A stretch of DNA of 64,000 nucleotides. It comes from CAXMST01 sp963793415. GTDB taxonomy: Bacteria; Actinomycetota; Thermoleophilia; Solirubrobacterales; 70-9. The stretch lies in contig CAWCAC010000002.1 in NCBI GenBank assembly GCA_963793415.1, forward strand, positions 434,001 through 498,000, in the 5' to 3' direction. A model generated the notes under the pieces. The model did no database searches and was not told where the DNA came from. It saw nothing but the letters and a program-made list of their open reading frames with translations. Shown here piece after piece: positions 32,805 through 41,690 of the stretch. A program made the position numbers and the translations under genes. The first letter of the stretch is position 1. Each line of letters opens with the position of its first letter.

Positions 32805-33833
32805 ATGGGAATCCTCGACGACGCTATCCGCGAGCACCTTGAGCTCAAGCGCCAGCACGGCGCCGACGACGACGACCTCGACCGGCTCGAGAAGGAGGTA
32901 TTCGGTCCGTCGACGCGGCCTGGTGATCCCGAGTTCGACACCTCCGAGGGCCAGCCCTCAGCGCCTGCTTCCGGCGCTGAGCCGGAGGCTCCTGAGCAGC
33001 CTGCCGCCCCGATCCCGGACGCCGGCCTTCCCTCGACCGCTCCCGATGAGCCGCCCGCGCCGACGCCCGAGCCCGCGTCCGGCGCCGGTGAGACGGTGCC
33101 CGCCGCGGAGGCTCCCGCTGAGCCTGCCTCGGAACCTGCGCCTGAACCCACCGAACCTGCGAGCTCCGGTGGAGGTGGCTTCTTCGACGTCGAGGCAGCC
33201 GGCAACGACGAGGACTGGCTTGCGTCGCTCGAGGACGTAGTCGAGCAGCCGCTGATCGAGCCCGAGGAGAAGGCCACAGCTCCTCCGCCCGCTCCCCAGC
33301 GCGAGCCGCACGAGTCGACGACGAGCCCGATCGAGGACCTGACGCCGGCTGAGCGCGCCCGGATCGAGCACGCCGACCTCGGCGACACCGTCGATCACCC
33401 CGCCGTCCCGGCGCCCGAGACGGGTGAGGAGGATCAGGCACCACCGATCCCGCCGCCCGACACCGGTGAGGAGGACTTCATCGCGCCGATCCCGCCCGAG
33501 ACCGGTGAGGAGGACCTTGCGCCCGGCCCACCCGAGCCGCCCGAGTCGGCGATCTTCGAGCAGGGCGACGAGGTCGATCTCGGCGACCTCGATCTCGACC
33601 TCGACGAGGCGGAGATCGAGCCCGCGTCTCCCCGCCCCGTCGAGCCGGTCACCGGCGAGGAGGACGAGTACGACGCCGACGACGCCGAGGAGGACGAGCT
33701 CGAGGACGAGGACGAGGATCTGCTCGAGGAGACGCCCGACTTCCTTCAGGACACGCCCGAGGGCGAGCGCCTCTGGTTCGAGCAGGGCTCACCGAAGGAC
33801 TTCGACTTCGACGACGAGGACGAAGACGACTGA
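32805..33833 (+). CDS. acidic low-complexity repeat protein
   Basis: A 342-residue, extremely acidic, Pro/Glu/Asp-rich protein. The ordered part is the first 35 residues (MGILDDAIREHLELKRQHGA), a helix also seen at the start of other actinobacterial orphans. The rest is disordered with repeats of the form PETGEED-PPIPPP (about four copies at residues 203-290, the last VTGEED) and a run of D/E near the end. No membrane segment or catalytic motif. Possibly a scaffold binding partner; no function can be given. Confidence 0.72.
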   Translation: MGILDDAIREHLELKRQHGADDDDLDRLEKEVFGPSTRPGDPEFDTSEGQPSAPASGAEPEAPEQPAAPIPDAGLPSTAPDEPPAPTPEPASGAGETVPAAEAPAEPASEPAPEPTEPASSGGGGFFDVEAAGNDEDWLASLEDVVEQPLIEPEEKATAPPPAPQREPHESTTSPIEDLTPAERARIEHADLGDTVDHPAVPAPETGEEDQAPPIPPPDTGEEDFIAPIPPETGEEDLAPGPPEPPESAIFEQGDEVDLGDLDLDLDEAEIEPASPRPVEPVTGEEDEYDADDAEEDELEDEDEDLLEETPDFLQDTPEGERLWFEQGSPKDFDFDDEDEDD

Positions 33834-33881
33834 CGCCAGGCTCTCCGTGCCGGGCGCTATCCGCCCCCGCGCACGGCCGGT

Positions 33882-35216
<1,335 letters not shown>

Positions 35217-35339
35217 TCCCTCTCCTCCAGAAGTAGCGATGCGCCCCGAGGCCATCCTCGCACAAGGCCGAGGCTCTGACACCTATTTCCCGCTGTGACC
35301 GGTTTCAGTCATCCAGGGGCGGGAAGGGAGGTTCGGATC

Positions 35340-35345
35340 TAGAAT
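35340..35345 (+). promoter_or_regulatory. TAGAAT -10 box of tRNA-Ala(UGC)
   Basis: TAGAAT ends 11 bp before the first base of the tRNA, the distance expected for a tRNA transcript with a short 5' leader. Confidence 0.45.
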
Positions 35346-35356
35346 CCCGACTTCGT

Positions 35357-35429
35357 GGGGCCATAGCTCAGTTGGGAGAGCGTTCGGTTTGCATCCGAAA
35401 GGTCGCCGGTTCGAGCCCGGCTGGCTCCA
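35357..35429 (+). tRNA. tRNA-Ala(UGC)
   Basis: GGGGCCA acceptor, TAGCTCAGTTGGGAGAGC D arm, anticodon stem TTCGG/CCGAA around TTTGCAT (anticodon TGC), T arm GCCGG-TTCGAGC-CCGGC, TGGCTCC and discriminator A. G3-U70 is present. CCA is not encoded. A nuclease gene on the other strand ends 3 bp after it. Confidence 0.95.
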
Positions 35430-35432
35430 CTT

Positions 35433-35882
35433 CTAGCCCACTTCTTTCGAGTCGCTCACACGAGGCGGTAGGTCTTCGTAGTCCTCGGCAACCCGGATCC
35501 GCTTCAGTTGGTTGTTCGCGGCCGGGACCAGTCTCAGAGTCACCGTGCTCCGTCCCTCGCCCAGCTCGGCAGCCGGGATGTAGAAGCAACGCCTCGTGTT
35601 TCCGTCGAACACCGCAAGCCACTCGATCATCGCTGCGGTGTATCGCTTCGTCCGCCTGACAACACCCATGGTGAGCGACTGCGAGTAGCAGCGCGCCTGG
35701 ACGATCTTCCCATCCGAGAAGACGTACTTGACCTGGACTCGCTCGAGCTCTTCATCGCGCTCGATGGCGAGGTCGTAGTCGCAGTCCTCCCCGAACGGGA
35801 AGAGGATCCGGTAACCGCGAGCGGAGAGGTCGGCTGCGATTGCGAGTTCTGCCATGTCCCCGATTGCCTTCGTGGGCGCCAC
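35433..35882 (-). CDS. PD-(D/E)XK endonuclease-like protein beside tRNA-Ala
   Basis: About 149 residues with a compact PD-(D/E)XK core: Glu12 in AELAIAADLSARGY, Asp37 in CDYDLAI and QVK at 50-52 in ERVQVKYVF, followed by SDGKIVQARCYSQSL. The QxK and size match the small family that includes the group I intron homing enzyme I-Ssp6803I, which lies in a tRNA gene. Here the gene is free-standing and tail-to-tail with tRNA-Ala(UGC), 3 bp apart, and that tRNA has no intron. GTG 35882 is chosen because TAGGGT ends 7 nt upstream; the frame is open for 21 more codons to an earlier start at 35945. Could be a selfish gene or part of host repair. Confidence 0.65.
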   Translation of the reverse strand: MAPTKAIGDMAELAIAADLSARGYRILFPFGEDCDYDLAIERDEELERVQVKYVFSDGKIVQARCYSQSLTMGVVRRTKRYTAAMIEWLAVFDGNTRRCFYIPAAELGEGRSTVTLRLVPAANNQLKRIRVAEDYEDLPPRVSDSKEVG

Positions 35883-35959
35883 TGCGGTGACCCTACGCGT
35901 GGAGTTGTCACGGATGGGACACGGACTGTGCCGGGTGTGTGTCAATAGCGTGTCGTCTC

Positions 35960-36133
35960 GTGGATGACTATCCGCCGCCTACGCGCAGGCCGCTGATCCT
36001 GGTCGGGATTGCGATCGGGGCGGCGATCCTGTTCACCGTCTTGCACGTGACTTTCGTGGTGCGCGTGGTCGTGATCCTCGCGATCGTCGCGGCGCTGTTC
36101 GTCTGGGAGAGGCGCAGGCGCGACGGCGTCTAG
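35960..36133 (+). CDS. small two-segment membrane protein
   Basis: 57 residues: VDDYPPPTRRPLILVGIAIG, a membrane hairpin (residues about 12-48) and a basic tail WERRRRDGV. GTG start 8 nt behind TAGCGT. Orphan; function unknown. Divergent from the nuclease gene (77-bp gap). Confidence 0.6.
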   Translation: MDDYPPPTRRPLILVGIAIGAAILFTVLHVTFVVRVVVILAIVAALFVWERRRRDGV

Positions 36134-36153
36134 GAGCGGGCCGCCTCTGCGGC

Positions 36154-36630
36154 TCAGACGTTCTCGACGCCCGCGCCCGGCTCCTCGTCGCCGTGGCCCG
36201 CGGCGATCTGCCGTGACGACGCGAGCGAGGCGAAGGAGCCGATGAACATCGCGGCAGCCGCGCCGAGCAACACCGCCTGAGCGACGCCGAAGTCCGCGGC
36301 CGAGAGGGCGACGACCCCGAGCAGAACTCCGCCGGCCAGGGCGAACACAGCTGCCGTCACCGGACCGAGCAGCCCGGCGATCGAGAGGACGCCGATCCCG
36401 ACCAGCGCCACCCCGGCGATTGCCGTGCCCAGGGAGGCGCTGGAGTCCTGGTCGGCCACCACGGCGACGACCAATAGGACGATCCCGGTGATGATGCTGA
36501 CCCAGGCGAAGCCGACGAACGAGCTGCGCCGGCCCCGGGTCATCGGCGGCGGCTCCGCGCCGGCGGGCACACCGCCGGTCACAGCTGCCTCCTCGGGGTT
36601 CGCCGTGCTCCGCTCCGTTCGCAGGTCCAT
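36154..36630 (-). CDS. four-segment membrane protein of unknown function
   Basis: A 158-residue protein: a disordered N-terminal 40 residues, then four membrane segments (WVSIITGIVLLVVAVVAD onward) and a short acidic tail. The spacing is like small SPW- or DUF-type membrane repeats, but no family is certain. ATG 36630 is preferred to the TTG 11 codons earlier. Confidence 0.62.
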   Translation of the reverse strand: MDLRTERSTANPEEAAVTGGVPAGAEPPPMTRGRRSSFVGFAWVSIITGIVLLVVAVVADQDSSASLGTAIAGVALVGIGVLSIAGLLGPVTAAVFALAGGVLLGVVALSAADFGVAQAVLLGAAAAMFIGSFASLASSRQIAAGHGDEEPGAGVENV

Positions 36631-36681
36631 CGGTAGTGGTCTGCCCGCCGCCGGGACCGCCAAACCCTCGAGCGCCGAGGC

Positions 36682-37266
36682 TCAGCCGCCGGTCCCGCCG
36701 CGCTCCTCCGGCAGGGGCCCGAGCCCGAACCAGCCGCCCGAGCGCAGCGCGCCCATCAGCACCGCCGCGCCGAGCGCGATCAGGCAGCCGATCGCGGCGT
36801 CGATGAAGCGGTCGCCGGGGAAGACGTCCTGCTCGTGCAGGGTGACGACGAGCACTGCGGTGATCGTCGCCTGGTTGACGGCGAGGACGCTGCCGTCGGC
36901 GAGGATCGCGCCGGCCCGGGCGAGGATGATGACGACGCCGAGCTGCCAGACGCCGTCGCCGATCAGATCGACGAGCGCACCGGCGATCGTCAGGCCGATC
37001 GCGACGCCCAGCGCGACTCCGACCGCCCGCCGGTTGTGCTCGGCGCTGCTGAGCCCGAGCGTCAGCACTGCGGCGACCGGCGCGAAGACCGCCTGTTGCT
37101 CGCCGATCAGCTCCCGCGCCAGCCACCAGGCGAGCGCCGCTGTCACGCCCCCGAGCAGCAGCGCCGGCACCGCCGCGCGCAGATCCCCGAGCCGCCGCTC
37201 CCAGGTTCGCCGCCGCGGCATCGCCGCCCGGACCGCCCCTGCTCCAGTCTCTGGCGGCCCCGACAT
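36682..37266 (-). CDS. FUSC/ArAE-like membrane protein, half length
   Basis: A 194-residue protein whose pattern (LGDLRAAVPALLLGGVTAALAWWLAREL, FAPVAAVLTLG, RAVGVALGVAIGLTIAGAL, AVNQATITAVLVV and DRFIDAAIGCLIAL) is that of the membrane half of FUSC / aromatic-acid exporter proteins. The usual cytosolic C-terminal half is absent, since the protein ends at PLPEERGGTGG. Short FUSC-like proteins exist, so it need not be broken. Probable efflux-related role. A GGAAGGGGG ribosome site precedes the ATG. Confidence 0.72.
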   Translation of the reverse strand: MSGPPETGAGAVRAAMPRRRTWERRLGDLRAAVPALLLGGVTAALAWWLARELIGEQQAVFAPVAAVLTLGLSSAEHNRRAVGVALGVAIGLTIAGALVDLIGDGVWQLGVVIILARAGAILADGSVLAVNQATITAVLVVTLHEQDVFPGDRFIDAAIGCLIALGAAVLMGALRSGGWFGLGPLPEERGGTGG

Positions 37267-37338
37267 GCCCCCTTCCTACCACGACGCGACGGCGCTGCGG
37301 GAACGCCGAGCCGGCGGCTGTGACAGAGTTCCCGCCCG

Positions 37339-37974
37339 ATGGCTGACGAAAACAAGAGCGAGACCGAGCCCGAGACCACCGACGCGAGCGCCGAGGAGAC
37401 TCCCGCCGCCCCCGCCGAACCGGCCAAGCCGGACGACCCGGCGGCCGCCGCGCGCCGCAAGAAGCTGATCGGCCTCGCCGGCGCTCTCGCCGTGCTCGCC
37501 GTCATCGTCGTCGTGGTCCTCGTCTCGCAGGGCGGTGGCGACGACGCCGACACGGACACGTCCGTGAAGCCCGTCGTCGAGGTTCCTGAGGGCGAGCCGC
37601 CGACCGAGCTCGAGACGACTGACATCGTCGAGGGCGACGGGGCCGAGGCCACGGCCGGCAGCCAGGTCACCGTCCAGTACGTAGGCGTCAACTATGCGAA
37701 CGGCGAGGAGTTCGACTCCTCCTGGGACCGCGGCGAGCCCTTCCCGTTCACGCTTGGAGCAGGCGAGGTGATTCCGGGCTGGGACCAGGGCGTCGAGGGC
37801 ATGAAGGTCGGCGGCCGCCGCGAGCTCGTGATCCCCTCCGACCTCGCCTATGGTGAGCAGGGATCGCCGCCGGCGATCGGCCCGAACGAGGCGCTCGTCT
37901 TCGTCGTCGACCTGCTCGATGTGCAGCCCGCTGCAGCAGGCGCCACCGGAGCCGGCGCGGTCCCGCCCGGCTGA
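37339..37974 (+). CDS. FKBP-type peptidyl-prolyl isomerase, membrane-anchored
   Basis: A 211-residue protein: acidic disordered N-terminus, one membrane segment at about residues 44-64 (IGLAGALAVLAVIVVVVLVS), and a complete FKBP domain at about 100-195 (VTVQYVGVNYANGEEFDSSW, GEVIPGWDQGVEGMKVGGRREL, PSDLAYGEQG, FVVDLLDV). The domain faces outside, so it should help fold exported proteins. Confidence 0.87.
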   Translation: MADENKSETEPETTDASAEETPAAPAEPAKPDDPAAAARRKKLIGLAGALAVLAVIVVVVLVSQGGGDDADTDTSVKPVVEVPEGEPPTELETTDIVEGDGAEATAGSQVTVQYVGVNYANGEEFDSSWDRGEPFPFTLGAGEVIPGWDQGVEGMKVGGRRELVIPSDLAYGEQGSPPAIGPNEALVFVVDLLDVQPAAAGATGAGAVPPG

Positions 37975-38014
37975 GCCGCCGCCCGACGATCGCCGGCGAC
38001 GCCCGGCTCCCGGC

Positions 38015-38218
38015 CTACCGGTCCTCGTCCGGTGGGTTCCTGATCGCGCCGATCAGCCCGAACAGGGCGACGACGATGACCAGGAACGAGAGCCCGAAGG
38101 CGAGGATCGAGGCGAAGTTCAGAGTCGCCGTTCCGAGCGCGTAGGCCGTCATCCCGCCAAATATGACGACGAAGAGGACTCCGATCCCCAGGATCACACC
38201 TCTGGCCGAGCTGTCCAT
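38015..38218 (-). CDS. small two-segment membrane protein
   Basis: 67 residues with two membrane segments (GVILGIGVLFVVIFGGMTAY and ILAFGLSFLVIVVALFGLIG) and a charged end RNPPDEDR. GAGGGA just before the ATG serves as ribosome site. It starts 4 bp after the end of the rhomboid gene on the same strand, so the two are probably cotranscribed. Unknown function. Confidence 0.68.
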   Translation of the reverse strand: MDSSARGVILGIGVLFVVIFGGMTAYALGTATLNFASILAFGLSFLVIVVALFGLIGAIRNPPDEDR

Positions 38219-38222
38219 TCCC

Positions 38223-39053
38223 TCAGCCTTCCAGTTCCGCGGCCGGTCTGTCCCGGCGCGCGAACAGGCGGATCGCCGCCAGGCCGAAGGCGAAGCCGGC
38301 GATGTGGGCGAAGTAGGCGACGCCGCCGCCCCCCGCCAGGTCCGGGGAGGCGAGTTGGCCGACCGCCGGCACGAACTGGAACAGGAACCAGGCGGCGAGC
38401 AGGATCATCGCCGGGATCTCGATGAACGTGAAGAAGAAGACGAGGAAGATGATCGTCAGCACCTTCGCGTTGCGATGCAGGAGCGCGTAGGCGCCGAGCA
38501 CCCCGGCGACGGCGCCGCTCGCCCCGATCACCGGCAGCGTCGAATCGACGTCGAGTAGGGCCTGTCCATAGACGGCGACCAGCCCGGCCAGCAGGTAGAA
38601 GAGGATGAATCTGCCGTGTCCCATCGAGTCCTCGATGTTGTTGCCGAAGACCCAGAGGAACAGCATGTTCCCGAAGATGTGGAGGAAGCCGGCGTGCATG
38701 AACATCGAGGTGATCAGGGTCAGCCACCAGGGCGCCATGTCGAGGTTGTGCGGGTAGCCCTGCTGCGGGAAGGCAGCCGGCCGCGGCGCCCCCTCGCAGA
38801 TCACCTCCTGCGTGGCGCCCGCCGTGGCGACGCCGCAGTCCGTGCCCGGATGGGTGATCCGGTAGGGGATGGCGCCGTACTCGAGCGCGACCTGATCGCG
38901 CTCGGAGACACCCTCGCGGGCGAGCTCGGGAGTCGAGGCCGTGTCGCTCGGCTGCAGCAGCTGCCAGCCGAAGACGAGCACGTTGAGGACGATCAGCGCC
39001 ACGGTCACCCAGGGGAAGCTCTGGGTCGGGATGTTGTCCTTGAGCGGGAACAC
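38223..39053 (-). CDS. rhomboid family intramembrane serine protease
   Basis: A 276-residue protein. Six or seven membrane segments; catalytic Ser in VIGASGAVAGVLGAYA and catalytic His in YFAHIAGFAFGLAAI. The conserved HAGFLHIFGNMLFLWVFG segment carries the oxyanion and structural motifs. A roughly 60-residue external loop with two Cys follows the first segment (PGTDCGVATAGATQEVICEG), possibly a disulphide. GTG start. Confidence 0.88.
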   Translation of the reverse strand: MFPLKDNIPTQSFPWVTVALIVLNVLVFGWQLLQPSDTASTPELAREGVSERDQVALEYGAIPYRITHPGTDCGVATAGATQEVICEGAPRPAAFPQQGYPHNLDMAPWWLTLITSMFMHAGFLHIFGNMLFLWVFGNNIEDSMGHGRFILFYLLAGLVAVYGQALLDVDSTLPVIGASGAVAGVLGAYALLHRNAKVLTIIFLVFFFTFIEIPAMILLAAWFLFQFVPAVGQLASPDLAGGGGVAYFAHIAGFAFGLAAIRLFARRDRPAAELEG

Positions 39054-39102
39054 GGGCCGACAAGCCTAGGGGCGGGCGCGCCGGCTCTGTGAGAATGCCC
39101 GC

Positions 39103-39639
39103 GTGCCCGTAACCACGGCTCCCGCCCGCAGCGCCGATCCGTGGCTCGACACGGATGTGATCGACGAACGCGCACCGCGCACCAACCAGGCGGTGGTCGC
39201 GACGGTCGCCTTCGCCGGGGCTGCGCTCGGCTGGCCGCTGCTCTGGGCCCTGATGGCGCTGCAGCTGCTGCTCGGGCTGACGCTCGGCCGCCGTTGGTGC
39301 CTGCCCTGCCGCCTCTACTTCGACCTGATCCAGCCCCGTTTCGGCGAGGGTCGGCTCGAGGACTCGCGCGCCCCGAGGCTCGCCAACCAGATGGGCTTCG
39401 TCTTCCTCTCGGTCGCCGCGGCGTTGTGGTGGGCCGGCGCGACGACTGCGGCCACGGCCATCGGCGTGCTCGTCGGCGTGCTCGCCCTGCTCGCCACCTC
39501 GACCGGCTTCTGCCTCGGCTGCGAGCTCTACCGGCTCGGCGCGCACATGCGCGGGATCTCCGAGCGCCATCACGACCGGATCGTCCCGACCGCGGTTGCG
39601 GTTGCGGCCGACGGCACCGTGCTGGAGCGGATCGCCTGA
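39103..39639 (+). CDS. DUF4395 family membrane protein
   Basis: A 178-residue protein: DERAPRTNQAVVATVAFAG opening, segment GRRWCLPCRLYFDLIQPRFG, then RAPRLANQMGFVFLSVAAAL and a closing TGFCLGCELYRL, all hallmarks of DUF4395. CxxC-type motifs (CLPC, CLGC) could bind metal or form disulphides; the family is often linked to thioredoxin-like genes, none of which is adjacent here. GTG start; GAGAAT ends 6 nt before it. Confidence 0.8.
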   Translation: MPVTTAPARSADPWLDTDVIDERAPRTNQAVVATVAFAGAALGWPLLWALMALQLLLGLTLGRRWCLPCRLYFDLIQPRFGEGRLEDSRAPRLANQMGFVFLSVAAALWWAGATTAATAIGVLVGVLALLATSTGFCLGCELYRLGAHMRGISERHHDRIVPTAVAVAADGTVLERIA

Positions 39640-39714
39640 GCGCCATGCGCCGGCGCCCGAGCTCTCCACCCGCCGTAACCGGCCCTTAAGCTCGCCGCAC
39701 CAACCTCGAGCACG

Positions 39715-40428
39715 ATGCCCGCCTCCGCCCACATCCTCGTAGTCGACGACGAGCGGATGGTGCGCGAGGTCGTCGCCCGCTATCTCGAGCGCGAGGGCTT
39801 CCGCGTCACCGCCGTCGGCGACGGCCAGGCCGCGATCCGCGCGCTGACGGCCTCCCCGGACCTGATCGTGCTCGACCTGATGCTGCCCAAGGTCGACGGG
39901 CTCGAGGTCCTGCGCCGCGCCCGGGCCACCACCTCGAGCGCGGTGATCGTGCTGACCGCGCGGGGCGGCATCGACGACCGCATCGCCGGCCTCGACCTCG
40001 GCGCCGACGACTACGTCTCGAAGCCGTTCTCCCCGCGCGAGCTGGTCGCCCGCGTCCACGCCGTCCTGCGCCGGGTCGAGGCCACCCGGGGCGGCGACGG
40101 CGACGGCTCCGGACAGCGTCCCGGCGACGACGCCCTCGTCTTCGGCACGCTCAGCATCGATCCGGTCGCCCGCGAGGCCCGGCTCGACGGCGAGCCGCTG
40201 CAGCTGGCGCCGCGCGAGTTCGACCTGCTCCACTACTTCGCGATCAACCCGCGGCGCGTCTTCAGCCGCGAGGACCTGCTCGACGCGCTCTGGGACATCT
40301 CCTTCGACGGCGACGCCGCGACCGTCACCGTCCACGTCCGCCGTCTGCGGGAGAAGATCGAGCAGGACGCCTCCGATCCGAAGCGGATCGTGACCGTGCG
40401 CGGCGCCGGCTACAGGTTCGAACCATGA
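39715..40428 (+). CDS. OmpR/PhoB-family response regulator
   Basis: A 237-residue regulator: receiver with DD at residues 11-12, phospho-acceptor Asp in LIVLDLMLPKVDG at about residue 54 and Lys in YVSKPFSPRE; winged-helix output domain from about 140 (FDLLHYFAINPRRVFSREDLLDALWD, VTVHVRRLREKIE, VRGAGYRFE). It ends with ATGA overlapping the kinase gene. Regulated genes are unknown. Confidence 0.9.
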   Translation: MPASAHILVVDDERMVREVVARYLEREGFRVTAVGDGQAAIRALTASPDLIVLDLMLPKVDGLEVLRRARATTSSAVIVLTARGGIDDRIAGLDLGADDYVSKPFSPRELVARVHAVLRRVEATRGGDGDGSGQRPGDDALVFGTLSIDPVAREARLDGEPLQLAPREFDLLHYFAINPRRVFSREDLLDALWDISFDGDAATVTVHVRRLREKIEQDASDPKRIVTVRGAGYRFEP

Positions 40429-41681
40429 GCGACGACGGCGTCAGGCGTTCGGGGCAATCCGCAAGGAACGGGCGCTGGGCGCTGGGGCCGGCGCTGACTG
40501 CGGCGCTGGTCACCGGGATCGGCGCCTTCGCAACGCTCGTCTTCGCGGCGATGCTCGGCTGGCGCGGGGAGGACCTGATGCCGCTCGCCGTCTCGCTGGT
40601 CCCGGCGCTGGTGCTCAGCGTCGTCGCCGCGGCGATCGCCGCGCGGCTGCTCGCCGGCGCCTCGATGCGCCGCCGGGCGCTCGGCGTCGTCGGCCTCGGC
40701 AGCGTCGTCGGCCTCGCCAACCTGATGATCCTCGCCTGGCTCATGTACCTCGACAGCGCCGAGTCGGAGAAGCTCGCCGTGCTCCTGCTCTACTCAGCCG
40801 CGGCCGGCGGCGGCGTCGCCTTCGCCCTGACTCGCAGCACGACCGGCGCCGTCGACCGGCTCGGGATGACCGCCCGCAAGCTCGGCGACGGCGACCTCTC
40901 CGCCCGGGTCGGCCCGATCGAGGCCGAGCCCGAGCTGACCGATCTCGCCCGGGCGCTGGACGACATGGCGGTCCGGCTCGAGGCCTCGATCGAGCGCGAG
41001 CGGGCGCTGGAAGCGCACCGGCTCGAGATGATCACCGCCGCCTCCCACGACCTTCGCACCCCGCTCGCCAGCCTGCGGGCGATGATCGAGGCGATCGAGG
41101 ACGGCGTCGTCGAGGGTCCCGAGCGCGATCGCTACATGGCGGAGATGGGCAAGTCGGTCGACTCCCTGACCGCGCTCACCGACGACCTCTTCGACCTGAT
41201 CAAGCTCGACGCGGGCGAGATCGAGGCCGACGCCCCCGCCGAGCGGCTCGTCGACGTGACGACCGCGGCGCTGGCGCTCTGCGAGGGGGCGGCGCTCGAG
41301 AAGGGCATCCGCCTGCGCGCCGACCTCGGCGACGCCGAGGACGCGCTCACCTCGCCCCGCGTCGCCCGCGTGATCCAGAACCTGGTCCAGAACGCGATCC
41401 GCCACACGCCGAGGGGCGGCTCGGTCGCCGTCCGCGCTGAGCTCTCGGGGGGCGGCATCGCGCTCGTCGTCGAGGACGACGGCGAGGGGATCCCGGCCGA
41501 GTCGCGGGAGCTGGTCTTCGAGCCGTTCTGGCGCGGCGACAGCGCCCGGACCAGCAACGGCTCCGGGCTCGGGTTGACGCTCGTCAAGCGGATCGTCGAG
41601 GGGCTCGGCGGCGAGATCGCGGTTGGCGCGGCGGCGACCGGGGGCGCCCGCTTCGACGTCTCGCTGCCGGCGCTCGGCTGA
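40425..41681 (+). CDS. sensor histidine kinase of the OmpR-type pair
   Basis: A 418-residue kinase: several membrane segments in residues 20-135 without a large external domain, HAMP (KLGDGDLSARVGPIEAEPELTDLARALDDM), HisKA with the phospho-His in AASHDLRTPLASLRAM at about residue 207, and HATPase motifs NLVQNAIRHTP, VEDDGEGIPAESRELVFEPFWRGD and GSGLGLTLVKRIVEG. Senses an intramembrane signal and controls the regulator encoded just upstream. Confidence 0.9.
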   Translation: MSDDGVRRSGQSARNGRWALGPALTAALVTGIGAFATLVFAAMLGWRGEDLMPLAVSLVPALVLSVVAAAIAARLLAGASMRRRALGVVGLGSVVGLANLMILAWLMYLDSAESEKLAVLLLYSAAAGGGVAFALTRSTTGAVDRLGMTARKLGDGDLSARVGPIEAEPELTDLARALDDMAVRLEASIERERALEAHRLEMITAASHDLRTPLASLRAMIEAIEDGVVEGPERDRYMAEMGKSVDSLTALTDDLFDLIKLDAGEIEADAPAERLVDVTTAALALCEGAALEKGIRLRADLGDAEDALTSPRVARVIQNLVQNAIRHTPRGGSVAVRAELSGGGIALVVEDDGEGIPAESRELVFEPFWRGDSARTSNGSGLGLTLVKRIVEGLGGEIAVGAAATGGARFDVSLPALG

Positions 41682-41690
41682 GGCCCGGAC

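Noticed and set aside
33404..33700. Short repeats resembling a CRISPR array
   Set aside because: The repetition is coding (TGEED-PIPPP units in an acidic protein), with irregular spacing and no cas genes.
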